Under the pieces are notes generated by a model, which was given only the letters and a program-made list of their open reading frames with translations, was not told the origin of the DNA and did no database searches. Position numbers and translations under genes: made by a program. Shown here piece after piece: positions 42,405-52,818 of a stretch of 64,000 nucleotides of DNA. Origin of the DNA: DATFQE01 sp963739085 (lineage in GTDB: Bacteria; Actinomycetota; Thermoleophilia; Gaiellales; Gaiellaceae); NCBI GenBank assembly GCA_963739085.1, contig CAVTZA010000004.1, positions 310,001-374,000 on the forward strand, written 5' to 3'. How positions within the stretch are numbered: position 1 is the stretch's first letter; every line of letters starts with the position of its first letter.

Positions 42405-45400
42405 ATGCGAAGTCCGCTTCTCAGGTGGGTCGTCGTGGTCGCGGCTCTGTCCGCGCTCGCCGTGCCGGCATCGGCGCTCGGCGTCGCGAACATCCGCGAG
42501 CAGGACGACGGCCTACCCGACTACGACGTGGGTCCGGGGGGCGGTGATCCGAGGCTGGGCGCCCGCGCGACGTGGAACAAGTTCGGTACGCCCGCGACGC
42601 TCTCGAAGCGCGGGAAGTACCTCGCAACGAACATCCGCGGCAAGAACGCGTCGTTCGCCGCGCGCCGCTGGCTCGAGCGCAACAAGGCGCTCTTCCGCCT
42701 GCGCACGACGGCCGGCCTCGTGCTCGCCGGCGACACGCGGCTGCCCTTCAGCCGCGCTCATAGCGTCACCTTCCGTCAGATCTTCGACGGCCTCCAGAGC
42801 ACCGACGGCCTGATCACCGTCGGCGTCACCGGGTCGGCGAGGAAGGGTTGGAAGGTCGCGTTCGTCTCGTCGACGCTGACCACTGACACGGCGCTCGACG
42901 GTCGCGCCAAGCTCACGGCTGCACAGGGTTGGGCGAGGGCTGCACGGGCGACGGGTGCGAGCTACTCGGTCGCGCAGGTGCGCGGCGCCAAGGCCGCCGG
43001 CGGCGGTTGGACCCAGCTCAACGCGCCCGCGAGCGGGGCGATCCAACGTGTTCGCCCGGTTGCCTTCCCGACCGTCCGCTCGGGCGTGATCCCGGCGTTC
43101 GAGTCGGTGGTGGCAAAGGGGCAGGACTCCATGTACCGCGTCGTCACCGACGCGCGGAACGGGGCTCTCCTGGCCCGCCAGAACCTCGTCAACAACGCAG
43201 CGAACAACGACCAGAACAAGCTCGTCGAGGTGAACACCTTCTCCGGCGAGGTCGCTGCCCCGGACGGGGGCTGCGGCCCCGACCACACGTTCGCCGTCGG
43301 CTCGGGCGTCCGCTACCTGGACGGCTTCGCCGCCGCGACGCAGCCGCTCAACGACATGGTGCTGCTGCTGATCAAGGACGGGGTCACCCTGATCTCGGCC
43401 GACACGAACTTCTCGCCGGAGCGGTTCCACTACGAGCCGGCCGGCGGGGTGCCTCCGGGCAACTACGTCGTTCGCGTCTGCGACTTCGCCGACGGCGCGG
43501 GCTGGTCGACTCCGCGGACGTACACCGGCCGCCTGATCGAGGACGACACGGCACCCGCCGCGCCGTACCTCGCGCGCTGGCGCGCCTTCCCGTCGAGCCC
43601 GCTGCTGGGCCCGGGCACCGGCGATCCCTGGAACCGGCTGAGCACCGACATCCGGCAGACGTTCTGCTGGAACGACGCCGAGGGCTGTGACGACGCGGTC
43701 GGCAACCTCGCCTCCCGGTACCCGTGGGATCACGACCCGGTGACCGACGCTCCGTCGTTCACCACGGTCGGCAACAACGCGGAGTCGGCCGAGTCGTGGA
43801 CGCACCCGACGGCGCCGGCGCCGTTCCAGTTCCGGCCGGTCAGCCTCACGCGGGACTACACGTTCCCGTGGACGGACTCCTGGAACACGAGCGACTGCAA
43901 CACGGGCGATCCGTCCGGGTCGGCGTTCGTCCCGGGCGTCTCGTTCGACATCTCCGCCGCGGTCACGAACCTGTTCGTCGCCCACAACTGGATGCACGAC
44001 TGGGCGTACTACCTCGGGTTCACCGAGACCGCGTGGAACGGCCAGCGCCACAACTTCGGCCTGACCGAGCTCTGGCGGCAGAACGACCCGGTCATCGGCG
44101 ACGCCCAGGCCGGCGCCGCGCTGCCGACGCCGCAGGCGTTCGTGGCCGGCTCGCGCAACAACGCGAACATGTCGTCCGGCTTCGAGGGCGGCTCTGGTGT
44201 CACGAACATGTACCTGTGGCAGCCGCAGCAGGGGACGTACTACGGGCCCTGTGCCGACGGCGACTACGACCTGACGCTGATCGGCCACGAGTACGGTCAC
44301 ATGATCGAGAACCGGATGATCGGCAAGGGCGCTCCGCGCCAGGGCCATCACGCCGGCGCCATGGGCGAGAGCCACGGCGACCTGTTCGGCATGGAGATCG
44401 TGAACGAGTTCGGCCGCGTTCCGGTGGACGGCGAGAACCGCTACGCGTTGTCCGTCTACGCCACGGGAAACAAGATCCGCGGCATCCGGAACTACGGGAT
44501 GAACTTCCCGCAGACGGGTGCGTTCCCCACTGCGTCGAAGTACGTCCTGGTCAACCCGCTGAACTTCAGCGACATGGGCTACGACGTCAGCGGCCCGACC
44601 ACAGTGTCCTCGCAGCAGGTGCACGCGAACGGCGAGATCTGGTCGGCCACCCAGTTCCGCATCCGCAAGCTGCTCGTCGAGAAGTACGACGACGGCTTCC
44701 CCTACGACGACGTCGAGCTGCAGGAGAGCTGCGCCCGGGGCGAGTACCCGCCGCAGGCCTGCCCGGGCAACCGGCGCTGGATGCAGCTCGTCTTCGACGC
44801 GATGCTGCTGGCGCCGGTCGGCCCGACCATGCTCCAGGAGCGTGACGCAACGCTGGCCGCAGACCTGATGCGGTTCGGTGGGGCGAACCAGAAGGAGCTC
44901 TGGCTCGGCTACGCAAAGAGCGGAATGGGCCAGACGGCGACGACCGGGAACAACACGTCCCTGAACGAGACCGACACCGACCCGGTGCCGGCCTTCGACT
45001 CGCCGCTGCACGACAACGCAACGATCACCTTCGCTGCCAAGGCCAAGGATGGCGGCACCGTCCCGGCACGAATCTTCGTCGGTCACTACGAGGGTCGTGT
45101 CTCGCCGATCGCGGACACGGATCCGGCCACGCCGGCCGCCGGCACACCGGCCAGCGTGACCAACCTCGACGACACGGCGAGGTTCGTGCCCGGGACGTAC
45201 GAGTTCGTCGCGACGGCGCCCGGTTACGGCCACCTGCGCTTCCGGGCGAAGTTCAACCGGGGCGAGGAGTCCACGGTCGAGCTCCGCTTCCCGACGAACT
45301 ACGCGTCCGCCAACGCGGGCGCGGCCGCAACCGGCGACACGAGCGGGGCCAATCCGGCCGCACAGGCCGCGCAGCTCCGCGCCCTGATCGACGACGCGGA

Positions 45401-45926
45401 GGCGTCCAACTGGACGACCGCCGGCAACGTCGACGCCGGGGGCAACCTGTCGGTCGACGGCAAGGCGGTCACGGTCGACCTGGCCGGGACCGACCCCGTC
45501 AACATCAAGCGCCTGCAGTTGAGCGCCATGGTCTTCTCGGGCCAGAGCCGCTTCACGGCTCTCCGCCAGTTCGAGATCTGGGCGTGCAACAACGGCAAGC
45601 GCGGCGCCGACTGCTCGCAGAGCAGCGGGTACGACAAGGTGTACACATCGCCGGCGAACGCCTTCCCGGGCGATCCGCCGCGTCCGGTGGCACCGATCCT
45701 GCTCTTGCGCGAGTTCGACATCCCGAACACGAAGGCGACGCATCTCCGCCTCGTGGTCAAGACGAACCAGTGCACGGGTGGGCCTGCGTTCCAGGGTGAC
45801 CAGGACGCCGACCCGATCAACAACCCCGACTGCGACGCGAACTCGACCGCCGGAGTCCGGTTCGTCAGGGCCGCGGAGCTGCAGGCGTTCGCGTCTGACG
45901 GCAGCGTCTCCCGCTCCAAGCACTAG
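42405..45926 (+). CDS. Secreted M36 (fungalysin-type) metalloprotease
   Basis: 1,173 residues. Signal peptide (RWVVVVAALSALAVPASA), an FTP-like propeptide region (about 45-270), then the catalytic domain with zinc motif HEYGH at 628-632 and third ligand Glu655 in GAMGESHGD. The C-terminal portion includes a carboxypeptidase-like region (ARIFVGHYEGRVSP) and a discoidin-like module (LRALIDDAEASNWTTAGNVDA to IWACN). It is a large extracellular endopeptidase, probably self-activated by propeptide removal. Ribosome site GGGGGAGAGGA before the ATG. Closed by a hairpin terminator. Confidence 0.92.
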   Translation: MRSPLLRWVVVVAALSALAVPASALGVANIREQDDGLPDYDVGPGGGDPRLGARATWNKFGTPATLSKRGKYLATNIRGKNASFAARRWLERNKALFRLRTTAGLVLAGDTRLPFSRAHSVTFRQIFDGLQSTDGLITVGVTGSARKGWKVAFVSSTLTTDTALDGRAKLTAAQGWARAARATGASYSVAQVRGAKAAGGGWTQLNAPASGAIQRVRPVAFPTVRSGVIPAFESVVAKGQDSMYRVVTDARNGALLARQNLVNNAANNDQNKLVEVNTFSGEVAAPDGGCGPDHTFAVGSGVRYLDGFAAATQPLNDMVLLLIKDGVTLISADTNFSPERFHYEPAGGVPPGNYVVRVCDFADGAGWSTPRTYTGRLIEDDTAPAAPYLARWRAFPSSPLLGPGTGDPWNRLSTDIRQTFCWNDAEGCDDAVGNLASRYPWDHDPVTDAPSFTTVGNNAESAESWTHPTAPAPFQFRPVSLTRDYTFPWTDSWNTSDCNTGDPSGSAFVPGVSFDISAAVTNLFVAHNWMHDWAYYLGFTETAWNGQRHNFGLTELWRQNDPVIGDAQAGAALPTPQAFVAGSRNNANMSSGFEGGSGVTNMYLWQPQQGTYYGPCADGDYDLTLIGHEYGHMIENRMIGKGAPRQGHHAGAMGESHGDLFGMEIVNEFGRVPVDGENRYALSVYATGNKIRGIRNYGMNFPQTGAFPTASKYVLVNPLNFSDMGYDVSGPTTVSSQQVHANGEIWSATQFRIRKLLVEKYDDGFPYDDVELQESCARGEYPPQACPGNRRWMQLVFDAMLLAPVGPTMLQERDATLAADLMRFGGANQKELWLGYAKSGMGQTATTGNNTSLNETDTDPVPAFDSPLHDNATITFAAKAKDGGTVPARIFVGHYEGRVSPIADTDPATPAAGTPASVTNLDDTARFVPGTYEFVATAPGYGHLRFRAKFNRGEESTVELRFPTNYASANAGAAATGDTSGANPAAQAAQLRALIDDAEASNWTTAGNVDAGGNLSVDGKAVTVDLAGTDPVNIKRLQLSAMVFSGQSRFTALRQFEIWACNNGKRGADCSQSSGYDKVYTSPANAFPGDPPRPVAPILLLREFDIPNTKATHLRLVVKTNQCTGGPAFQGDQDADPINNPDCDANSTAGVRFVRAAELQAFASDGSVSRSKH

Positions 45927-45954
45927 ACCCGGAGAAACGCCCGGTAGAACGCGA

Positions 45955-45976
45955 GGGGCCGGCCACCGCCGGCCCC
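45955..45976 (+). terminator. Hairpin terminator after the first M36 gene
   Basis: Perfect 9-bp stem GGGGCCGGC/GCCGGCCCC with CACC loop, 29 bases past the stop; followed by TTGCGGTTCC with no long T run. Confidence 0.75.
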
Positions 45977-45989
45977 TTGCGGTTCCTTC

Positions 45990-46018
45990 TTGACTTCTCT
46001 CGATAGAGGTTCGAAGAT
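45990..46018 (+). promoter_or_regulatory. Promoter of the second M36 gene
   Basis: TTGACT (45990-45995) and GAAGAT (46013-46018) with a 17-bp spacer, matching the spacing and -10 of the first M36 gene promoter. The spacer has CTCTCGATAGAG, a degenerate form of the upstream operator arm. Confidence 0.5.
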
Positions 46019-46083
46019 TCGCGCCAGGCTCCGCCGCCCCGGGGGCAGCGGAGGTGTGTGCCTCAAATCAGGGAGGGGAGAGA

Positions 46084-49000
46084 ATGCGATTCACGCTTCT
46101 CAGGCGTGCTGCCTACGCAGCCGCCTTAGGCGCTCTCGCACTACCCGCCTCGGCATTCGCAGTCGCGCAGGTCCAGGGGCATCCCGAGGGCCTTGCCGAC
46201 TACGACGCCAGGGTGGGGCGTTGCGCCAACCAGCGCCCAGCGCGCGGCGGTCTAAGCGGCCCACGCGCCGGTGACCTGGAACCAATTCGGCACGCCGGCC
46301 ACGCTGTCGCAAGCGCGGGAAGTACCTCGCCAAGGGTGTCGGCGGCAAGAACGCGACCGTCGCGGCCGCTCGCTGGCTCGGCCGCAACCGCGCCATCTTC
46401 GGGCTCGAGCGCGTCCGACAAGCTGGTGCTCGCAGGCGACACGCGCATGGCGTCCAGCCGCGGGCACGCCGTGAACTTCCGCCAGGTGGTCGGACGGTGT
46501 CGAGGCCGACCGAGGGCGGGCCTGATCACCATCGCCGTCACCGGCTCGGCGAAGCGCGGTTGGAACATCGCGTACGCCTCGTCGTCGCTCACGCGTAACA
46601 CCAGCCTCCCGGCCGCGCGAAGCTCTCCGCTGCGCAGGCCTGGGTGAACGCGGCGAACGCCGTCGGCGAGCAGCTACTCGCTGGCGACGTCCGCGACCGC
46701 AAGGCCGGCGCGCGGCTGGATCAACCTGGCCGTCTCAGGGGTGGTGCGACATCCAGCGGCGCAAGCCCGGTGGTCTTCCCGACCGTGCGCGCGGGCGTCG
46801 TCCCGGCATTCGAGACGATCGTGCTCAAGGCGCAAGGAAGCGTTCGGCTACAAGCGTCGTCGTCGACGCGCGCAGCGGCGCGGTCCTGTCAGCCGGACGA
46901 ACCTCGTCGCAGAACCTCGAGTCGGGCAAGCAGTCGAGCCTGCGTGACGACGTTCGACTTCGCGGCGAGCTGCCCGCGACCGACGGCGCCTGCGCGACTA
47001 AGAACGGCCCGTTCACCGTTCCGGCCGGGCATCCGTGCGCTCGACGGCTTCGCGGCGGCGACGATCCCGACGAACGACGTGGTGCTCAACTCTACTTCGG
47101 CACGGCGCGCTGATTCGATCTCGGCGGACACGCTGTTCTCGCCGGAGCAGTTCCACTACGAGCCGGCCGGCGGCGTGCCCCCGGGCGACTACTCCATCGA
47201 GGTGTGCGACTTCGCCGACGGGGCGGCATGGCCGGCCCCGACGACCTACACGGGCCACCGTCACCCTCGACGACACGCCGGCTCCGCCCCGGCGTACCTG
47301 GCGAAGTGGAAGACGTTCCCGGCGAACCCGCCGCTCACGCTGCTGCCGAGCGACCCGTGGAACAACCCGAGCACCGACACGCGCGAGACGTGGTGCTGGC
47401 GGCGCGGCTGCCCGATTGCGACAAGGTGGTCGGCAACCTCGCGTCCCGCGGTCCGTGGGACTACGACCTCAAGGCGAACGTCCCGACGTTCACGACCTCG
47501 CGGCAACAACGCCAAGTCCGCGACGTCGTGGACGAACGACACCGTCCCGAGCCCGCCGCAGTTCATGCCGACGAGCACGACGCGGGACTACAGCTTCCCG
47601 TGGACGAACTACGTGGAACAACGACGACTGCGAGCCGACCCCGGAACGGGCCTCCGGGCGCGACCTGGGACGACTCGGCGGCGACACGTCAACCTGTTCG
47701 TCGACCACAACCGGATGCACGACTGGGCGTACTACCTCGGGTTCACCGAGCAGAACTTGAACGCCCAGGACTTCAACTTCGGTCTCACCGAGCTGAGGCA
47801 GGAGAACGACCCGATCATCGGCGACGTGCAGTCCGGAGCACTGGTCGGCGCGCGTGACAACGCGAACATGATCACGCTGCCGGACGGGCGTCTCGTCGAT
47901 CACGAACATGTACTTCTGGCAGCCGATCGCGGCGTCGTTCTACTCGCCCTGCGTGGACGGCGACTACGACATGTCGATCATCGGCCACGAGTACGGCCAC
48001 ATGATCGAGAACCGCATGATCGGCAAGGGCAACATCCGGGCCGGCTTCCACGCGGGCGCGATGGGCGAGAGCTTCGGCGACCTGAACGCGCTCGAGTACC
48101 TGAACGAGAACGGCTTCGTCCGACCGCGACGAGAATCCGCTGTGCGGCGGGCCGTATGCCACGGGCAACAAGCTCAACGGCATCCGCGAACTACGCCCTG
48201 GACTTCCCGATGTCCGGCGCCGATCCGGAGCCCGGCAAGCAGCTGAAGATCAACGCGTTGAACTTCAGCAACATGGGCTTCGACGTCACGGGCCGAGGCG
48301 AGGTGCACGCGGACGGCGAGATCTGGAACGTGACGAACTACCGGATCCGCCAGCTGCTCGTTGACAAGTACGACGACGACTTCCCGGTCGGACGACAGCG
48401 AGCTCCAGGAGTCCTGCGCCGAAGGCGAGCTGCCGCCACAGAACTGCCCGGGCAACCGGCGGTGGTTCCAGCTCTACTACGACGCGATGCTGCTGATGCC
48501 CGTCAACCCGTCGATGATCCAGGCTCGCGACGCGATCCTGACCGCGGACCTGATCCGCTTCGGCGGAGCGAACCAGAAGGAGATCTGGCTCGGCTTCGCA
48601 CGGAGCGGATACGGCTTCGGGGCGACGAGCTCGAACACGGACGCCAACACGGACACCGATCCGACCCCGAGCTTCGCTTCGCCGCTTGCCGACAACGCGG
48701 TGATCGACTTCCGGGCCGAGGGCGAGTGACGGGACGGCGCTGACCAACGCCCGCTTCTTCGTCGGCCAGTACGAGGCCCGGACCTCGCCGATCGCCGACA
48801 GCAATCCGGCGACGACGGGGACGAACCTCGACGACGTCGCCGAGTTCGCTCCGGGCAGGTACGAGGTCATGGCAATGGCTCCCGGCTACGGTCTGCTCCG
48901 TGGCCGCAGTCAATCTCCACAGGGGCGAGCACGGCACGCTGGAGTTCCGCTTCGCGACGAACTACGCGTCGGCGAACGGCGGAGCCGTGGCTACCGGTGA

Positions 49001-49597
49001 CACGAACGGGACGACGCCGGCGGCACAGGAGGCGAACCTGCGCGGCCCTGATCGACGACACCGAGAACACCGTCTGGACGACGCCGGGCAACGTTGACGC
49101 CCGCGACGGCGCCGGCGACCTCACGGTGGACGGCAAGAAGGTGACGATCAACCTGGCCGGGACCGATCCCGTCAGGATCAAGACGCGTGCAGGTGAGCAC
49201 GCTGCTCGCGGCCGGCCAGAGCCGCTTCACGGCTCTGCGCCAGTTCCAGATCCAGACGTGCAACAACGTCAGGGCCGACTGCTCGACGGACGCGGGCTAC
49301 ACGACCGTGTTCACGAGCGGGTCGAATGCCTTCCCGGGCGACGTGCCGCGCCCGACGGCACCGCAGATGATCCTGCGGGAGTTCAACGTCTCGGACTCGA
49401 ACGCGACCCACCTGCGCTTCGTCGTCAAGTCGACGCAGTGCACGGGTGCGCCGCAGTTCCAGGGCGAGCAGGATGCGGATCCGAACTCGACGACGGACTG
49501 TGACACGAACGTGCCCGCGGGCAGCTCGCGGTCGTTCGCTCGGGCGACCGAGGTCCAGGCCTTCAACAAGCAAGGGAACGTCCAGCTCGTTCACTAG
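46084..49597 (+). pseudogene. Second secreted M36 metalloprotease, many frameshifts
   Basis: A paralog of the gene at 42405 over its whole length, with signal peptide MRFTLLRRAAYAAALGALALP, propeptide, HEYGHMIENRMIGKG zinc motif (about 47986) and C-terminal discoidin-like module ending TEVQAFNKQGNVQLVH. No single frame runs through: it changes phase every few tens to hundreds of bases. By comparison with the paralog, inserted single G or C can be placed near 46310, 46493, 46511, 46519, 47255, 47501, 48188 and 48391, among others. Between breaks the protein is well conserved. Either a sequencing artefact or recent decay. Confidence 0.8.
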
Positions 49598-49624
49598 GCC
49601 TCGTCACGTGGCTTAGCGCGCGAC

Positions 49625-49654
49625 GACGGGGGCCGGCAGCAGCCGGCCCCCGTC
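49625..49654 (+). terminator. Hairpin terminator after the second M36 gene
   Basis: Perfect 13-bp stem (49625-49637 with 49642-49654) and AGCA loop, followed by TCTTTCTTC. Strong intrinsic terminator shape. Confidence 0.85.
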
Positions 49655-49728
49655 TCTTTCTTCGGCCATTTGAAAGAGTTCCGCGGTCGGATCGCCCCGA
49701 GACGGGGGGAAGAAACGGGAGGAGTCTC

Positions 49729-51481
49729 ATGAAGAAGGTGCTGTTCGTGGCGGTCGCGGTGGCGGCGGCTGCGCTGACGGGCGTGGTCACGGTCGGCTCG
49801 GATGCCGGCTCGGACACGCGTCCGGCGAAGTACATCGTGCTCTACGAGCAGGGCGCCTCGCCCGCGGCCGTGAAGCGGCCGTCAAGCAGGCGAAGGGCCG
49901 CATCCTGCGGGCCAACAACAAGGTCGGCGTCGCAACCGCGATCTCGGCCAACCCACGCTTCCGCGGAGACGCCGAGGCCTCGAGGGCGATCAAGGGCGTC
50001 GCCCGCAACATCCCGATCGGCAGGGCCAAGCCCGTCGCTGCGGCCGAAGCTCACGCCGGAGCAGCTGAACGCGTTCAGGCGTGCGTGCATCGCGGGCACC
50101 GCGGCGCAGAGAGTCGGGTTCCGGCTACCTCCACCACAGCAAGGGACGAGCCGCTGGCCGACCTGCAGTGGGACATGAAGATGATCCACGCGACGGTCCG
50201 ACGGCTCGTACACGCGTGCAGCAGGGCAGCAAGCGCGTCCTCGTCGGCATCCTCGACACGGGCGTCGACGGCAACCATCCGGACATCGCCCCGAACTTCA
50301 ACCGGGCGCTGAGCCGGAACTTCACGGCGGACATCCCGTCGATCGACGGGCCGTGTGCCGCCGGGCCGGACGCGTTCCGTGCAACGACCCGAACGACGTG
50401 CGACGAGAACTCGCACGGCACGCACGTCGCCAGCACGATCGGCTCGCCGATCAACGGCCTCGGCATGGCCGGCGTCGCGCCGAACGTCACGCTCGTGAAC
50501 CTGCGGGCCGGGCAGGACTCCGGCTTCTTCTTCATGCAGGCCGAGCGTCGACGCGCTCACGTACGCGGGCGACCACGGCATCGACGTGGTGAACATGAGC
50601 TACTTCATCGATCCGTGGCTCTACAACTGTGGCAACCCGTTGCATCCGGTGCCGGAGGACTCGGCCGCAGACCGGGCGGAGCAGGCGACGATCTCGAGGC
50701 GACGCAGCGTGCGCTCGACTACGCGCACACGCACGGCGTCACGCTGATCGCCGCAGCCGGGAACGGGCACGAGGACATCATCATCCCGCACGCTCGACGT
50801 CCACGAGCCCGAACTTCCCGCTCGGCACGCAACCACAACCGGACGGTCAACAACACGTGCCTCGACCTGCCCGAGCGAGGGCAACAACGTGATCAGCGTC
50901 TCGTCGGTCGGCCCGAGCAAGACGAAGTCGGACTTCTCCAACTGGGGCTACGGCGAGATCACGGTGGCGGCTCCGGGCGGGTGGTTCCGCGACACGGGCT
51001 GGACGCCGGCGAATCCCGAACGGCGGCATCCAGAACCAGATCCTCGCCGCATATCCGAAGAACGTCGCCGTGGCGAACGGCGACCTGAACCCGGACGGCA
51101 CGCCGAACAACCCGTTCGTCGTGCGCGACTGCAAGGGCTCGACGTGCGCGTACTACCAGTGGATCCAGGGCACGTCGATGGCGTCGCCGCATGCCGTCGG
51201 CGTCGCTGCGCTGATCGTGTCGCGAGTACGGCCACAAGCAGCCACGGGGGGATCTCGCTCCATCCGCTGTTCACGCAGGCCTACCTGGAGGCGTCCGCGA
51301 CGGACACGCCGTGCATGTCGAACCAGCCGAACGGCACGTTCAGCTACGCGTTCGTTCAACCGGCCGGCCTCGTACACGACCTTCTGCCAGGGAACGCCGG
51401 TCTACAACGGCGTCTACGGGCACGGAATCGTGGACGCGCTCAAGGCGGTCGCAGATCGGCAAGGACATCCACATCGACTAG
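49729..51481 (+). pseudogene. Secreted S8 (subtilisin-like) serine protease, many frameshifts
   Basis: Joined across frames the product is about 580 residues: signal peptide MKKVLFVAVAVAAAALTGVV, a propeptide (KQAKGRILRANNKVGVATAI), and a catalytic domain with Asp in ILDTGVDGNHPD (about 50255), His in SHGTHVAS (about 50414) and Ser in GTSMASPHAVGVAAL (about 51175). The triad is intact, but at least eight phase changes interrupt the frame, with inserted G or C in CG-rich context the commonest explanation. GGGAGGAG ribosome site precedes the ATG at 49729. Confidence 0.8.
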
Positions 51482-51507
51482 CGTTCGTCGCGAGTAGGCA
51501 TCGAAGC

Positions 51508-51530
51508 GAGGGGGCCTGTCGGGCCCCCTC
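51508..51530 (+). terminator. Hairpin terminator after the S8 gene
   Basis: Perfect 9-bp stem GAGGGGGCC/GGCCCCCTC with loop TGTCG, 26 bases past the protease stop. It also lies downstream of the convergent VOC gene (ending 51538), so it could serve both. Confidence 0.78.
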
Positions 51531-51537
51531 GCCGCGT

Positions 51538-51891
51538 CTACGGGCGGCGCGGGTCGTCGCCGAGCGGTAGGTGATCGCCTCGACGAGGCGGCCGTCCGGG
51601 TCGCGGAAGAAGAGGCCGACGGCGATGCCGTGGTCGTCGCTCCTCGTGCTCGATCCCCTCGTCCTCGAGGCGGCGCGCGAGCTCGGCGCGTTCCTGTTCG
51701 GATACGCGGAAGCCGGCGTGCTCGATCGGGCCCGTCCGGCCGTGGAAGGCGAGCGCGCCCGTGCGGAAGTACGCCATGACCGGATGGCCCTCCGTCTTGA
51801 CGACGCGGGCGCCGAGCAGGCGCTCGTAGAAGGCGGCCGCCGCGTCGGGGTCGGGGCTCTCGAGGGCGACATGGTCGATTCCTGGCACCAT
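51538..51891 (-). CDS. VOC-family protein, frameshifted
   Basis: About 117 residues. The frame from the ATG at 51891 reads IDHVALESPDPDAAAAFYERLLG and EHAGFRVSEQERAELARRL, then near 51650 the family sequence continues in another phase as IAVGLFFRDPDGRLVEAIT, with GRLVE containing the last metal-ligand Glu. A second shift near the end restores the LGDDPRRP tail and the stop at 51538-51540. It lies at the edge of the frameshift-rich region. A glyoxalase-like metalloenzyme of unknown substrate. Confidence 0.7.
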   Translation of the reverse strand: MVPGIDHVALESPDPDAAAAFYERLLGARVVKTEGHPVMAYFRTGALAFHGRTGPIEHAGFRVSEQERAELARRLEDEGIEHEERRPRHRRRPLLPRPGRPPRRGDHLPLGDDPRRP

Positions 51892-51902
51892 CGCGATGGT
51901 GC
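51885..51902. other. 18-bp palindrome containing two divergent start codons
   Basis: GCACCATCGCGATGGTGC is perfectly symmetric and holds the ATG of the VOC gene (51891-51889) and of the diacylglycerol-kinase-like gene (51896-51898). Only four bases separate the two starts, so either both mRNAs begin upstream within the opposite gene or one start is mis-assigned. Confidence 0.4.
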
Positions 51903-52795
51903 GCCAGGCCGTCCTCATCGTCAACCCGTTCGCGACCGCAGTGACGCCTGCCCGGCTGGCTCAGGTCGAGGAGGTGCTACGGCAGGCGGTCGAGCTCCGG
52001 ACCGTGCTCACCGAGCGCTCCGGCCACGCCACCGACCTGGCGCGCGAGGCGTGCGACGCCGTGGATGTCGTCTTCGTCTACGCCGGGGACGGCACCTTCA
52101 ACGAGGCGCTCAACGGGCTCGACGGCGAGCACCCGATCGGTTTCGTGCCGGGAGGCGGCTCGAGCGTTCTCCCGCGCGCGCTCGGCCTCCCGCCGAAGCC
52201 GGTCGCCGCGGCGGAGCAGCTGGTGAGCGCGCTGCTCGAGGGTCGCGCGCGGCGGATCTCGCTCGGCCGCGTCAACGGCCGGCGCTTCGGCTTCTCGGCC
52301 GGCCTCGGCCTGGACGCCGAGCTCGTGCGCCGCATGGACGCGCTCGGCCGCGACGAGAACGGCAAGCGCCCCGGCGACATCCGCTTCGCGTGGACGCTGA
52401 TCCGCCTGGTCGCGGAGGAGCGGGCGCGGATGAGCCCGGCGCTCGAGGTCACCGGGCTCGGGCGCGCGGCCTTCGCGCTCGTCGCCAACGGCGACCCGTA
52501 CACGTACGTCGGCGCGATCCCACTTCGGGTCGCTCCCGACGCGCGCTTCGAGCTCGGCCTCGACGTCGTCGGCGCGCGCGAGCTGCGGCCGGGCGCCCTA
52601 CCCCGGTTCCTCACCTACGTCCTGCGCGGGGGCGGCCAGCAGCGCGCGGAGGATGTCCTCTACGGCCACGACCTCGACGCCTTCGAGGTCGTCTGCGACG
52701 CACCGACGCCGCTCCAGGTGGACGGCGAGGACCTCGGCGACGTCGACCGCGCCGTCTTCGAGTGCGAGCGAGACGCAATCTCCGTGCTTGTCTAG
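51896..52795 (+). CDS. Diacylglycerol kinase-like lipid kinase
   Basis: 299 residues. The catalytic domain has AVLIVNPFATAVTPARL, the nucleotide-binding VFVYAGDGTFNEALNGL (GGDGT appears as AGDGT) and GFVPGGGSSVLPRALGLP; the C-terminal beta-sandwich follows (FGFSAGLGLDAELVRRM, CDAPTPLQVDGEDLGD). Bacterial relatives phosphorylate diacylglycerol, sphingosine-type or polyprenyl-linked lipids at the membrane. Start ATG 51896; the next codon is GTG. Confidence 0.85.
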   Translation: MVRQAVLIVNPFATAVTPARLAQVEEVLRQAVELRTVLTERSGHATDLAREACDAVDVVFVYAGDGTFNEALNGLDGEHPIGFVPGGGSSVLPRALGLPPKPVAAAEQLVSALLEGRARRISLGRVNGRRFGFSAGLGLDAELVRRMDALGRDENGKRPGDIRFAWTLIRLVAEERARMSPALEVTGLGRAAFALVANGDPYTYVGAIPLRVAPDARFELGLDVVGARELRPGALPRFLTYVLRGGGQQRAEDVLYGHDLDAFEVVCDAPTPLQVDGEDLGDVDRAVFECERDAISVLV

Positions 52796-52818
52796 CCGTC
52801 TAACCTCGGTACAGACCT

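Noticed and set aside
42513..45923. Very long open frame antisense to the M36 protease
   Set aside because: High-GC genes leave long open antisense frames; the product is Arg/Val/Asp-rich without any domain, whereas the sense strand has a signal peptide, zinc motif, ribosome site and terminator.
46084..49597. Recoding, intron or selenocysteine explanation for the broken M36 gene
   Set aside because: Breaks are dispersed single-base phase changes rather than conserved stop codons or a splice structure; no RNA motif recurs at them.
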